This document shows positions 7,618 to 14,667 of a stretch of 16,394 bases of DNA, piece after piece. The position numbers were made by a program, and so were the translations under genes. The notes under the pieces are model-generated. The model saw only the letters and a list, made by a program, of their open reading frames with translations. It had not been told where the DNA came from and ran no database searches. Numbering within the stretch: position 1 is the stretch's first letter; each line of letters opens with the position of its first letter. Origin of the DNA: an uncultured Caryophanales bacterium (GTDB taxonomy: Bacteria > Bacillota_I > Bacilli_A > Izemoplasmatales > Hujiaoplasmataceae); assembly GCA_937958685.1 (NCBI GenBank), contig CALGNF010000004.1, positions 1-16,394 of the forward strand, written 5' to 3'.

Positions 7618-7626
7618 ATTGTAGCA
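7618..7626 (-). promoter_or_regulatory. Extended -10 promoter of the nadD operon
   Basis: On the minus strand TGC followed by TACAAT (-10 at 7623-7618) gives an extended -10. No good -35 is seen at the right distance (TTTTAT-like at best). Transcription would begin near 7610, leaving a short leader to nadD. Confidence 0.6.
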
Positions 7627-7813
7627 CACAGAGCCACCAAATAAAAGGAAATATCACAATTGCGCACCAATCGGCGGAAAGATTCCGCTGGCCGGATCGA
7701 GTTTGACAAAGGCGTGGCTCCGGCCGCTAAGGTCCCGGATTCCGCTCTCCTTGACCGGCCGACGGACCGATAATGGCGACTTCGCCGATTTATGCAAATT
7801 AGCGCATATCATA
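7627..7813. other. Unexplained intergenic stretch, partly GC-rich
   Basis: This lies between the divergent nadD and small-membrane-protein promoters. It holds no convincing gene. Positions 7650-7790 are GC-rich with repeated CCGG/GGCCGG words, the 9-mer GATTCCGCT occurs twice (7681 and 7738), and complementary words such as GGTCC/GGACC and CGGCCG/CGGCCG could form alternative stems. A 60-codon open frame on the minus strand (7836-7654) has no good ribosome binding site and is not called. Confidence 0.4.
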
Positions 7814-7842
7814 TTGAAAACGCCATGATTATGCAATATAAT
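7814..7842 (+). promoter_or_regulatory. Near-consensus promoter of the small membrane protein gene
   Basis: TTGAAA (7814-7819), a 17-nt spacer and a perfect TATAAT (7837-7842). Start of transcription would be near 7849, some 20 nt before the ATG. This is one of the best promoters in the window. Confidence 0.88.
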
Positions 7843-7870
7843 AGAAACAATGATTAATTAGGAGGATAAG

Positions 7871-8173
7871 ATGAAAAAATTCTATAATGCTCTTGGTCAG
7901 TTGGCTGGATTTCTGACGATTCTGTTGTTCGCCTTCCTCTTTGCCAACACGATGTTCAATTTCGGGATCGACGCCCAAATCATCGGCATTCTCGAACTGG
8001 TCAAGACCTATGCGATCTTCGCTGTTTGCGGCCTGGCGGGCTTGGAGTTTGTCTCGGGGAAGAAACTGATTGCCCTGATCTACTTCCTCATTCTCGCCTT
8101 CGTCGTCGTCTTCAGCTTCTTCCCGGAGATCCGCGACCAGATCGTCAACATCGTCACAACCTCGATCCAATAA
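7871..8173 (+). CDS. Small integral membrane protein of unknown function
   Basis: A 100-residue protein with three likely membrane helices: about residues 10-30 (LAGFLTILLFAFLFANTMF), 37-58 and 64-83 (KLIALIYFLILAFVVVFSFF). The short N-terminus is basic (MKKFYNALG). No motif or family was recognised. The gene is real on good grounds: a near-consensus promoter, GGAGG 5 nt before the ATG, and a terminator directly after the stop. It stands alone as a single-gene transcript between two minus-strand operons, so neighbours say nothing of its role. Confidence 0.78.
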   Translation: MKKFYNALGQLAGFLTILLFAFLFANTMFNFGIDAQIIGILELVKTYAIFAVCGLAGLEFVSGKKLIALIYFLILAFVVVFSFFPEIRDQIVNIVTTSIQ

Positions 8174-8200
8174 AAAAAGATGCGCCGCATCTTTTTTTTT
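8174..8200. terminator. Bidirectional intrinsic terminator
   Basis: AAAAAAAGATG and CATCTTTTTTT form an inverted repeat around CGCCG, with a T-run on either strand. It ends the small membrane protein gene on the plus strand and the pseudouridine synthase gene, whose stop codon (8201-8199) is inside it, on the minus strand. Confidence 0.88.
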
Positions 8201-9077
8201 AGCCTCCGTTTTTCCTGATGAATCCGGTGAAGGCTTCGCTCAAAGGCAAGGTGACTTCGACCTTCTGATCCTTCAGAGGATGCGAAAACGCAATCCGCTG
8301 TGACAGCAACAGCATCGATTCGACGTTGTACCGGTTTTTGTTGTACAAATCGTCGCCGACGATCGGGAAGTTGAAATAGGAAAAGTGGACGCGGATCTGG
8401 TGGGTCTTGCCGGATTCGGCGGTGATCCGCACGAGCGTGAACCTGCCGAATTCCTTTTCCACCTGATAAGTGGTCTGGCACTCCTCGCCCTGAAGGGAGA
8501 CTTCCCGCTTGATGGTGCCCTCACCGCGGGTGATCGGCAACTCGATGCACAATCGCTTGTTGTCGAGGATACCGTCGAGGACGGCGTAGTACTCGCGCTC
8601 GACCAAGTTCTCAGTCTTGGAGCTGAAGAGGAATTTTAAAAACCGGTTCTTGGCAACCAGCATCAGACCGGAGGTCTCCTTGTCGAGCCGGTTGATGAAA
8701 TGGATCTGACTTGGGATCCCCTGTTGCTGGTAATAGTGATTGAGAGCGTTGGCCAGGGTGCCGGTGGGATGCGCCTTGGAAACCATGACCTGCATGTCAG
8801 CGGGCTTGTTGACAATCAAAAAATACTCGTCCTCATATCTGATATCGAGGGCGATCGCTTCGGGTTTGATCGTCGTGTCGAATTTTTCATCGGGAATGAC
8901 GATTTTCAGCGTATCGCCTTTCTTGATCGTATCGTCTTTGGTCTTCTGTTCGTTATTGACGTAGATCAGCTGCTTGCCGCCGCTCACAACGACAAGTTTT
9001 AATGGAATATTATTCTCCAGCATGAAACGCTTGATGGCTTCGGGTTTTTTCGGGCGATAGACAAGTTCCATTGACAT
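8199..9077 (-). CDS. RluA-family pseudouridine synthase
   Basis: The enzyme isomerises uridine to pseudouridine in rRNA or tRNA. The catalytic motif is HFINRLDKETSGL with Asp132; the upstream KPADM and later GKTHQIRVHF motifs are typical for the RluA/RluD group. The N-terminal ~70 residues resemble an S4-type RNA-binding segment (IKKGDTLKI). The start is set at 9077, MSMELVY: GAGG lies 5 nt upstream, and the promoter found at 9122-9094 would place the transcript start just before it, which rules out the longer frame beginning at 9122. That gives 292 residues, usual for the family. Several RluA paralogues exist in Bacillota (RluB-like, YjbO, YlyB, YhcT types), so the target base cannot be named and no symbol is given. 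Confidence 0.92.
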   Translation of the reverse strand: MSMELVYRPKKPEAIKRFMLENNIPLKLVVVSGGKQLIYVNNEQKTKDDTIKKGDTLKIVIPDEKFDTTIKPEAIALDIRYEDEYFLIVNKPADMQVMVSKAHPTGTLANALNHYYQQQGIPSQIHFINRLDKETSGLMLVAKNRFLKFLFSSKTENLVEREYYAVLDGILDNKRLCIELPITRGEGTIKREVSLQGEECQTTYQVEKEFGRFTLVRITAESGKTHQIRVHFSYFNFPIVGDDLYNKNRYNVESMLLLSQRIAFSHPLKDQKVEVTLPLSEAFTGFIRKNGG

Positions 9078-9093
9078 CACATCCTCGACATCT

Positions 9094-9122
9094 AGTATAT
9101 CATAAAAGAAGATTAATCGCAA
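9094..9122 (-). promoter_or_regulatory. Promoter of the RluA-family synthase gene
   Basis: On the minus strand TTGCGA (9122-9117), a 17-nt spacer and TATACT (9099-9094). Its -35 falls in the loop and its spacer in the 3' arm of the hairpin at 9105-9136, so promoter and upstream terminator occupy the same DNA. Start of transcription would be near 9087. Confidence 0.65.
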
Positions 9123-9136
9123 AATTAATCTTCTTT
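9105..9136 (-). terminator. AT-rich perfect inverted repeat, probable terminator of the aminopeptidase gene
   Basis: Thirteen-base arms (9136-9124 and 9117-9105, AAAGAAGATTAAT and its complement) flank a 6-nt loop TTTGCG and are followed by TTAT on the minus strand. It begins 8 nt after the aminopeptidase stop. The stem is AT-rich and would be less stable than usual; an operator function is an alternative because it overlaps a promoter. Confidence 0.55.
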
Positions 9137-9143
9137 ATCTTGT

Positions 9144-10256
9144 TCAGGTCAGATTTTCCGGGTTAAGGCCTTCGAGTTCCTTGATGACGAAGCGGCCATT
9201 CTTGCGGATCAGGATGTCGTCGAAGTAGATCTCGCCACCACCGTAAGCCTCGGTTTGGATCAACACCAGATCCCAATGGATCGCCGAATCGTTGCCGTTG
9301 GGGGCTTCGTCATAACAGCGGCCGGGAGTGAAATGGAGCGAGCCTGCAATCTTCTCGTCAAAGAGGATATCGCCCATCGGCTTGGTCACGAGCGGATTGA
9401 CGCCCAAGGCGAACTCGCCCACGTAGCGGGCGCCTTCGTCGGTATCGAAGATGGCTTCGAGGAGTTCTTGTTCCTGATCGGCCTTGGCAAAGACGATGCG
9501 GCCGTTCTCAAAACGCAGTTGCACGTTGGTGAAGACGGTCCCGCGTTCCGGCGAAGGGGTGTTGTAGGTGATGATGCCGTTCACCGAATCCCTGACGGGA
9601 GCGGTGAAGATCTCTCCATCCGGAATATTGAAGTTGCCAGCGCAAGGAATCGCCGTCATCCCCTTGATCGAGAAAGAGAGATCGGTCTGCGGACCGATGA
9701 TCCGGACTTTGTCGGTTCTCTCCATCAAATCCTTGAGCGGGATGAATGCGTTGTTCATCCGGGAATAATCGACGCTGGAGACATCAACCACGAAATCAAA
9801 AAAGCGCTCGTAACTCATCTTGGCCTTGTGCGCCGCTCCTTCGGTGGGATAGTTGAGCAAGACCCATTTCTTTCCAAGGCGCTTTTGGGCGAGCGGTTTC
9901 ATCTTGCGTGCCAAGGCCAGTTTGGTCTCCATCGGGACATCCTGCGCGGTATAGTCCGATTCCGAGGCCCGCACATGGACAATGCAGTCGATGTCGTCGA
10001 GATTGCGATCCAGCCAGCGATAGCGCCGGTCAAGATCCTTGTCGGTGACACTGAGCATGAGTTCCCGGTTGATCTCGTCGTCGCTCAATTCCACGATCGG
10101 GTTTCCCTGGTGGGCGCGGATCTCCTTGAGCAGTTGGACGACCAGCGGTTTGGCTTTTACCGAAGCGCTGATCAAGACTGTTTCTCCTGGTTGGACGTTC
10201 ACGGAGTAGTTGACCAATGTTGTTGCCAATTTAGCGATTCTCGGGTCTTTTAGCAT
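9144..10256 (-). CDS. Aminopeptidase, M29 (AmpS/AmpT) family
   Basis: A cytosolic metallo-aminopeptidase that removes N-terminal residues from peptides with two metal ions. The likely metal ligands are all visible: Glu215 (PDGEIFTAP), Glu281 (VGEFALGVNP), His308 (GSLHFTPG), and His327 and Asp329 (SAIHWDL). The N-terminal domain includes the PGETVLISA stretch common to this family. From the ATG at 10256 the protein has 370 residues, slightly short but complete. That start is chosen over an in-frame one at 10337 because AGGAG lies 9 nt upstream and the longer version would be buried in the preceding gene. It overlaps that gene by 26 nt, so the two are co-transcribed and coupled. Confidence 0.92.
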   Translation of the reverse strand: MLKDPRIAKLATTLVNYSVNVQPGETVLISASVKAKPLVVQLLKEIRAHQGNPIVELSDDEINRELMLSVTDKDLDRRYRWLDRNLDDIDCIVHVRASESDYTAQDVPMETKLALARKMKPLAQKRLGKKWVLLNYPTEGAAHKAKMSYERFFDFVVDVSSVDYSRMNNAFIPLKDLMERTDKVRIIGPQTDLSFSIKGMTAIPCAGNFNIPDGEIFTAPVRDSVNGIITYNTPSPERGTVFTNVQLRFENGRIVFAKADQEQELLEAIFDTDEGARYVGEFALGVNPLVTKPMGDILFDEKIAGSLHFTPGRCYDEAPNGNDSAIHWDLVLIQTEAYGGGEIYFDDILIRKNGRFVIKELEGLNPENLT

Positions 10257-10785
10257 TCTTCTTTTCTCCTGTTTCTTGCAGTAATCGGTAGTAATCATGA
10301 ACCGGATGATGGCGGAAGGGCATCTCTCTGGCTTCAATCAGTTCGATCAGTTTGTTCAGTTCCCGCTCGAGAATTTCACAGATTTCGAGAGGATACCTCA
10401 TTTGTTTTTGGTGCCTCCGGTACTCGTTGCGATCCAGTATCGTGTAGGAAAAATCAGGAAGGACTTTGATGTCAAGGTCATAATCGATGTATTTGATGGC
10501 TTCCTCATCGTAGAGGACCGGCGATGACAAATTGCAGTAGAACGAAATTCCGGCCGGCTTGAGGATCCCGATGACGTTGAACCAGTGATTTTTGAAAAAG
10601 AAGGCCACTGAGGGTTCCTTGGTATACCAGACCCTGCCGTTGGCTTCAATCACTTTCGTCCTTCGATTGGCGACGACGATGAATTCCTCGTTTTCCTCAA
10701 GGACGGTTACTTCATCCCAAATCCGGTGCAGGGTGCGATCATGCTTGAAACTCTGCAGCCTAACCTTGTCTCCCAGAGCTAGCAT
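10231..10785 (-). CDS. DUF402 nucleoside tri-/diphosphatase (Ntdp-like)
   Basis: The 184-residue protein matches the DUF402 group for which Staphylococcus aureus Ntdp is the studied member, a Mg-dependent phosphatase that hydrolyses nucleoside tri- and diphosphates. Recognisable stretches are LQSFKHDRTLHRIWDE near the N-terminus, VWYTKEPSVAFFF, FYCNLSSP and the acidic block YDEEAIKYIDYDLDIKVLPD at about 112-131, whose Asp and Glu residues would hold the metal. A long helix near the C-terminus (EICEILERELNKLIELIEA) ends it. It has its own promoter and overlaps the aminopeptidase gene. Family assignment is fairly sure, the physiological substrate less so. Confidence 0.86.
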   Translation of the reverse strand: MLALGDKVRLQSFKHDRTLHRIWDEVTVLEENEEFIVVANRRTKVIEANGRVWYTKEPSVAFFFKNHWFNVIGILKPAGISFYCNLSSPVLYDEEAIKYIDYDLDIKVLPDFSYTILDRNEYRRHQKQMRYPLEICEILERELNKLIELIEAREMPFRHHPVHDYYRLLQETGEKKNAKRPENR

Positions 10786-10818
10786 ACGGTATCATTCCTA
10801 TCAACAAGTATCGTCTCT

Positions 10819-10827
10819 ATTATAGCA
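10819..10827 (-). promoter_or_regulatory. Extended -10 promoter of the DUF402 gene
   Basis: TGC directly followed by a perfect TATAAT (10824-10819) on the minus strand. The -35 region is poor, which an extended -10 can offset. The transcript would start near 10812, about 27 nt before the ATG at 10785. Confidence 0.7.
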
Positions 10828-10878
10828 GATTCAATGCCGGTTGAACCATCAAATCCACAAAAGCGACAAACATGCGGC

Positions 10879-11397
10879 TTATTTCTCGACAAGCCAGTTT
10901 GGACCCTTGAGGGTGGCGGGTTCGGTTTTCGCGAGTCCGGGATATCCTTGCTGGCGCAGAGCCTCGTAGACAACGATGGCCACGGTATTGGCGAGATTCA
11001 AACTGCGGACCTTGTCGCTCATCGGGATGCGGTAACACTGGTCACGATTGGCCGCCAGCAATGCTTTCGGCAATCCGTGCGATTCTTTGCCGAAGATCAG
11101 GTAATAGTCGCGGTCAGCATCCGCAAACGCATAGCTATCGGGACTTTTGTCGCCATAGCGAGTGAGAAAGAGGTAGATCCCGCGATTCTCGTTTGCGAAT
11201 TGGTCCCAATCACGATAAACGCGGTAATCCACGTGCTCGTGATAGTCGAGGTTGCTGCGCCTGAGCGAGCGGACATCGATTTTGAAACCCAATGGCTCGA
11301 TCAGGTGCAGGCGAGTGTTGGTCGCGGCACAGGTGCGCATGATATTCCCGGTGTTTTGGGGAATCTCGGGATTGTAGAGCACGACATGGAGACTCAT
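10879..11397 (-). CDS. trmL: tRNA (cytidine(34)-2'-O)-methyltransferase
   Basis: A SPOUT-class methyltransferase that puts a 2'-O-methyl group on the wobble base of tRNA-Leu isoacceptors using S-adenosylmethionine. The 172-residue protein is a minimal SPOUT domain, as in TrmL. Motif 1 is NPEIPQNTGNIMRTC at residues 9-23, motif 2 is IFGKESHGLP, and motif 3 is VRSLNLANTVAIVVYEALRQ, the trefoil-knot SAM site. Members act as dimers. The ATG overlaps the nfo stop (ATGA, 4 nt), with GAGGTGG upstream, so translation is likely coupled to nfo. It ends the cshB-nfo-trmL unit. No clear terminator follows in the 90-nt gap. Confidence 0.93.
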   Translation of the reverse strand: MSLHVVLYNPEIPQNTGNIMRTCAATNTRLHLIEPLGFKIDVRSLRRSNLDYHEHVDYRVYRDWDQFANENRGIYLFLTRYGDKSPDSYAFADADRDYYLIFGKESHGLPKALLAANRDQCYRIPMSDKVRSLNLANTVAIVVYEALRQQGYPGLAKTEPATLKGPNWLVEK

Positions 11398-12320
11398 CGG
11401 GCAACCACCTCATTGGCATCGATGATTTTCTGTTTCAGGTTTGGATCGAACACGCCGCTTTTGATCATCGCGATCTCGTGTTGGTAAGGTGGATAACCCT
11501 TTTCCGGATATTTGACTGATGGTACAAACGGGGTTTCCAGTATCTTGGGAATCTCAGCGAGTTTTCGATGGTTGATGACGGCCATTAGCGCCGCAAAGCC
11601 AATCTTCCCGAAACCGATGTTCTCGTGCCGGTCTTTTCCGGAACCTGGTAGGTTTTTGGAATCGTTGACATGGAAAACCAACAACCTGTCAAGGCCGACG
11701 ATGTCGGCAAATTCCTCCAGGACACCGTCGAAATCGTTACGGATATCATAGCCGGCGTCATAGCTGTGGCAGGTGTCCAGACAGACACCGAGACGCTGAT
11801 GACCGGCCGTCTGGTCGATGATGGCTGCGAGTTCGGCGAACGTTCTGCCGATTTCAGTGCCTTTGCCGGCCATGCCCTCAAGAGCGATTCTGACATCGAG
11901 GGCAGCTGTATCCTCAATCATTTTGGCGAGGCCGGCGGCGATGTGGGCCGTTCCCTCTGCGACACCCTGGCCAAGATGGCTGCCGGGATGCATTACCAGC
12001 GTCTTGGCGCCTAGGGCGTGTGTGCGCCGGATTTCCTCGGTGAGAAAAGCGATTGCAAAGGCCCGTTTGTCGGGCTCGGGATTGGCTAGATTGACGATGT
12101 AGGGGGCGTGGACAACGATATTACCCTTGTCGATCCCATGGGTTGTCATCAACGTCCAAGCCTCCGGGATCTTCAGCGTGGAAACCGGCTTTCTGATCGT
12201 GTTTTGCGGTGCGCCTGTATAGACCATGAAGGCATTGCCACCATAAACGATCGCTTCCCTGACGCTTCCCAGGTATTGGTCCTTCCCGCCCAAAGAAACA
12301 TGCGAGCCGAGGATCAGCAC
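11394..12320 (-). CDS. nfo: Endonuclease IV (AP endonuclease)
   Basis: Nfo cuts DNA 5' of abasic sites and trims blocked 3' ends in base-excision repair, with three Zn ions. All nine metal ligands known in the family are visible: His71 (VVHAPY), His111 (VMHPGSH), Glu148 (ALEGMAG), Asp182 and His185 (CLDTCHS), His217 (VFHVNDS), Asp230 and His232 (KDRHENIG) and Glu262 (ILETP). It has 308 residues, normal for the Bacillota form. The start is GTG at 12320, with GGGAGA about 6 nt upstream, and TAGTG overlaps the cshB stop by one base, so it is coupled to cshB. In B. subtilis nfo (yqfS) also follows cshB (yqfR). Confidence 0.97.
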   Translation of the reverse strand: MLILGSHVSLGGKDQYLGSVREAIVYGGNAFMVYTGAPQNTIRKPVSTLKIPEAWTLMTTHGIDKGNIVVHAPYIVNLANPEPDKRAFAIAFLTEEIRRTHALGAKTLVMHPGSHLGQGVAEGTAHIAAGLAKMIEDTAALDVRIALEGMAGKGTEIGRTFAELAAIIDQTAGHQRLGVCLDTCHSYDAGYDIRNDFDGVLEEFADIVGLDRLLVFHVNDSKNLPGSGKDRHENIGFGKIGFAALMAVINHRKLAEIPKILETPFVPSVKYPEKGYPPYQHEIAMIKSGVFDPNLKQKIIDANEVVAR

Positions 12321-13612
12321 TATTTTCTCCCGCCTTTGTACTGCAGTTCCTTGGCCTTTTTCTCGACGGCCTGTTTCCGTTTGACTTTGTATCCGGGCTT
12401 GACCTTCTTCGGCTTGGGAATCATCTTCACCGCTTGTTTGTCCGGTTCAGTCGTTTTTTTATAACGTTTCTCCCGTTCTTTGCGGACTTTGCCTTCAAGC
12501 AACTCATTGCCCACGATTTCTTTGTATTCGCAGTTGATCCGCATCGCTTCCAACTGGTCGATGTAGGTGTTGTCGGCGAATTCGTATAAGGAGATGCAGA
12601 TGCCATCCTTGCTCATCCGACCGGTTCTGCCGCTGCGATGGATGTAGAAGCTGGGGTCCCGGGGCAGTTCATAGTTGACGATATGCGAGATGTTTTCGAT
12701 ATCGATGCCGCGACTGAGGATATCGGTCGCGACCACATACTGGAAATCCTGGTGGCGGATCCGGTCCAACAGCTGTTTACGCTTCCGGTAGGGGATGTCG
12801 CCGTGGACCATCACCACATTGAAATTGGCGGCGAGCATTTCCGCATGGAGTTGTTCGCAACTGACGATCGTATTGCAGAAGATGAGACACAGATACGGCT
12901 GGAAGGTTTTCAAAAGGTTGAACAGGACAGTTTGCTTCTCCACTTCCCTCGTCTTGATGAAATAATGTTTGATCTGCAGGCTGTGAGCCTCGGCGGAGTG
13001 AATTCGGACCATCTCGGGAGCATGTAGATATTTACGTAGGAACGGCCTGATTTTTTCGGGAATGGTTGCGGAGAAGACCAGCATCTGCAGTTCTTTTTTC
13101 ATCGTCGCCGCCACCTGGTCGACATGAAAGAGAAACCCCTCTTCGAGGGTCATGTCCGCTTCATCAACGACAAAGACCCGGGCGTTGCGGCTGGCAAGTG
13201 CGTTTTCCTGTTTGACCAAGTCGAATAACCGTCCCGGAGTGCCAATCGCAATCAGCGGTTGTGATTTTGCCAATTGCTCGATTTCTCCAGTTTTGTCGGT
13301 TCCTCCGACATACAGCCTGATGTCGATCGGCTGATCGGCAAACGATGCGATTTCCTTCGCGAACACAAAGATTTGCCGTGCCAGTTCTTTGGTCGGAGCG
13401 CAGATCACGGCCTGGAGATCGTGGTTTTTCTCATCGAGAGCGTCGAAGATAGGCAGAAGATAGGCATGCGTCTTCCCCGACCCCGTTTTCGCCTCGACGA
13501 TCATGTCCTTGCCCTGGCTGATCAGCGGAATGACCTTTTGCTGGACTTCCGTCAATTCATGAAAGTTCATTCCTTCAAGGGCGCGCTGGAGATATGCTTT
13601 CCGGAAGTTCAT
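12320..13612 (-). CDS. cshB: DEAD-box RNA helicase, CshB-like
   Basis: An ATP-dependent RNA helicase of the cold-shock group. Motifs in order: Q motif region LTEVQQKVIP, motif I AKTGSGKT (residues 41-48), PTKELA (usual PTRELA), IGTPGR, motif II VDEADM, motif III FSATIP, IFCNT, VATDILSRGIDI and motif VI HRSGRTGR. The C-terminal tail of about 60 residues is strongly basic, with KPKKVKPGYKVKRK, a feature of CshB rather than CshA. The start is set at 13612 (MNFRKAYLQ, 430 residues): GGTGG precedes it, and the frame starting at 13645 begins too close to the promoter. First gene of cshB-nfo-trmL. The symbol rests on the tail and on the conserved nfo and ispH neighbours. Confidence 0.94.
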   Translation of the reverse strand: MNFRKAYLQRALEGMNFHELTEVQQKVIPLISQGKDMIVEAKTGSGKTHAYLLPIFDALDEKNHDLQAVICAPTKELARQIFVFAKEIASFADQPIDIRLYVGGTDKTGEIEQLAKSQPLIAIGTPGRLFDLVKQENALASRNARVFVVDEADMTLEEGFLFHVDQVAATMKKELQMLVFSATIPEKIRPFLRKYLHAPEMVRIHSAEAHSLQIKHYFIKTREVEKQTVLFNLLKTFQPYLCLIFCNTIVSCEQLHAEMLAANFNVVMVHGDIPYRKRKQLLDRIRHQDFQYVVATDILSRGIDIENISHIVNYELPRDPSFYIHRSGRTGRMSKDGICISLYEFADNTYIDQLEAMRINCEYKEIVGNELLEGKVRKEREKRYKKTTEPDKQAVKMIPKPKKVKPGYKVKRKQAVEKKAKELQYKGGRK

Positions 13613-13630
13613 GGTTCCACCACTCTTTCT

Positions 13631-13659
13631 TTGTCTTTTTGTCACATCTATTATATAAT
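13631..13659 (+). promoter_or_regulatory. Promoter of ispH
   Basis: TTGTCT (13631-13636), a 17-nt spacer and TATAAT (13654-13659) on the plus strand. Start would be near 13666. The -10 overlaps that of the opposite cshB promoter within the palindrome ATTATATAAT (13650-13659). Confidence 0.75.
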
Positions 13660-13678
13660 AAAAACGGTATTAAGTAAA
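13650..13678 (-). promoter_or_regulatory. Promoter of the cshB-nfo-trmL operon
   Basis: On the minus strand TTTACT (13678-13673), a 17-nt spacer and TATAAT (13655-13650). Start would be near 13643, about 31 nt before the cshB ATG. It faces away from, and overlaps, the ispH promoter. Confidence 0.75.
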
Positions 13679-13697
13679 ACAACTAAGGAGGCTAGGT

Positions 13698-14582
13698 GTG
13701 AAAGTCATCCCGATTTCCCCAAGAGGGTTCTGTCCGGGCGTAGTCCGGGCAATCGACATCATCGAGCGTGTTCTCGCCGATCCGACTTACCCCCGCCCAA
13801 TCCAGATTCTCGGCATGATCGTCCACAACCGGCATGTCGTCGACCGATTGACGCGGATGGGCGCCGTCACTCTCTTTGACAGCGGCAAAACCCGCCTTGA
13901 GCTATTGGAGGGCCTCACACACGGCACGGTTGTCATCACCGCCCACGGAGCGCAGCCGGCCGTCTTTGAGCTTGCCAGGGAAAAAGGGCTCACAACCGTC
14001 GATGCCACCTGCACGGATGTCTATCGGACCCATGACCTGATCCGAGCCCGCCTGGAAGCAGGTTATCAGGTTGTTTTCGTCGGCAAGAGCGCCCACCCCG
14101 AGTCCGAAGCCGTGCTCGGTCTGGGACCCGAGGTCACCCTGATCGAGACAGAGGCCGACGCGCGAGGTCTCACGCTTCCCGAAAAGCCGGTGTTTGCCAC
14201 CAATCAGACGACCTTGAGCATCCGTGACACTGACAGTATCTTTTCAATTTTGAAGACCCGTTTTCCGGAAATCATTATCCACGATGAAATCTGCAATTCA
14301 ACGCGGATCCGGCAGGAGGCCATCATTGAGACAAACAGCCGGGAAGCCGTCGACCTGTGTTACATCGTCGGTGACCGTCACAGCAACAATACCTTGAACC
14401 TTGTCCGCATCAGCGAGAGGGAGACCGGCATCCGAACGCTCCTGATCGAAAGTTTGGCCGACCTTGACAAACGCGACTTGCTGGGTGTCAAGACGATCAG
14501 CGTCTCGAGTGGGGCCTCCACACCGACAGAAGTGACGAAGGCTGTCATCGACTTTCTCCGGAATCGTTCCGAGACCGACTAG
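13698..14582 (+). CDS. ispH: 4-hydroxy-3-methylbut-2-enyl diphosphate reductase
   Basis: IspH is the last enzyme of the MEP pathway and reduces HMBPP to IPP and DMAPP with a [4Fe-4S] cluster. The three cluster cysteines are Cys12 (RGFCPGV), Cys105 (VDATCTDV) and Cys199 (EICNST). Substrate-binding residues also stand: His43 (IVHNRHVVD), His83 (TAHGAQP), His133 with the catalytic Glu135 (AHPES), Thr172 (NQTTLS) and the SNN in GDRHSNNT. DATCTD and AHPE differ a little from the usual DATCPL and GHPE. The start codon is GTG at 13698 with AAGGAGG 6 nt upstream; 294 residues is normal. It is divergent from cshB, whereas in B. subtilis ispH and cshB run the same way. Confidence 0.97.
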   Translation: MKVIPISPRGFCPGVVRAIDIIERVLADPTYPRPIQILGMIVHNRHVVDRLTRMGAVTLFDSGKTRLELLEGLTHGTVVITAHGAQPAVFELAREKGLTTVDATCTDVYRTHDLIRARLEAGYQVVFVGKSAHPESEAVLGLGPEVTLIETEADARGLTLPEKPVFATNQTTLSIRDTDSIFSILKTRFPEIIIHDEICNSTRIRQEAIIETNSREAVDLCYIVGDRHSNNTLNLVRISERETGIRTLLIESLADLDKRDLLGVKTISVSSGASTPTEVTKAVIDFLRNRSETD

Positions 14583-14597
14583 AAAAACCTGTTTCAC

Positions 14598-14628
14598 AAA
14601 ATAATGCTTTATTTTTGATTGATAATCA
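14598..14628. repeat. Two short AT-rich inverted repeats before the small gene
   Basis: AAAATAA/TTATTTT around TGCT (14598-14615) and TGATT/AATCA around GAT (14616-14628). The first may be a weak ispH terminator; the second abuts the -10 at 14631 and could be an operator. Both are AT-rich and may be chance. Confidence 0.3.
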
Positions 14629-14630
14629 GA

Positions 14631-14636
14631 TATAAT
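14631..14636 (+). promoter_or_regulatory. -10 element for the 55-residue protein gene
   Basis: A perfect TATAAT lies 32 nt before the GTG start. The best -35 at 17 nt is TTTATT (14608-14613), which is weak. Confidence 0.55.
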
Positions 14637-14667
14637 ATTTTAACGAAGACTATTAAGAGGTGAGAAA

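Noticed and set aside
7654..7836. 60-codon minus-strand frame between nadD and the small membrane protein
   Set aside because: No good ribosome binding site, and it would begin inside the plus-strand promoter. Composition is not convincing.
9078..9122. Longer N-terminus for the pseudouridine synthase
   Set aside because: It would start at or upstream of the promoter; GAGG before 9077 gives a better start.
9255..10253. Open frame of 332 codons on the plus strand opposite the aminopeptidase gene
   Set aside because: It is antisense to a gene with all metal-ligand motifs, shows no recognisable domain and lacks a ribosome binding site. High-GC codon structure readily gives such shadow frames.
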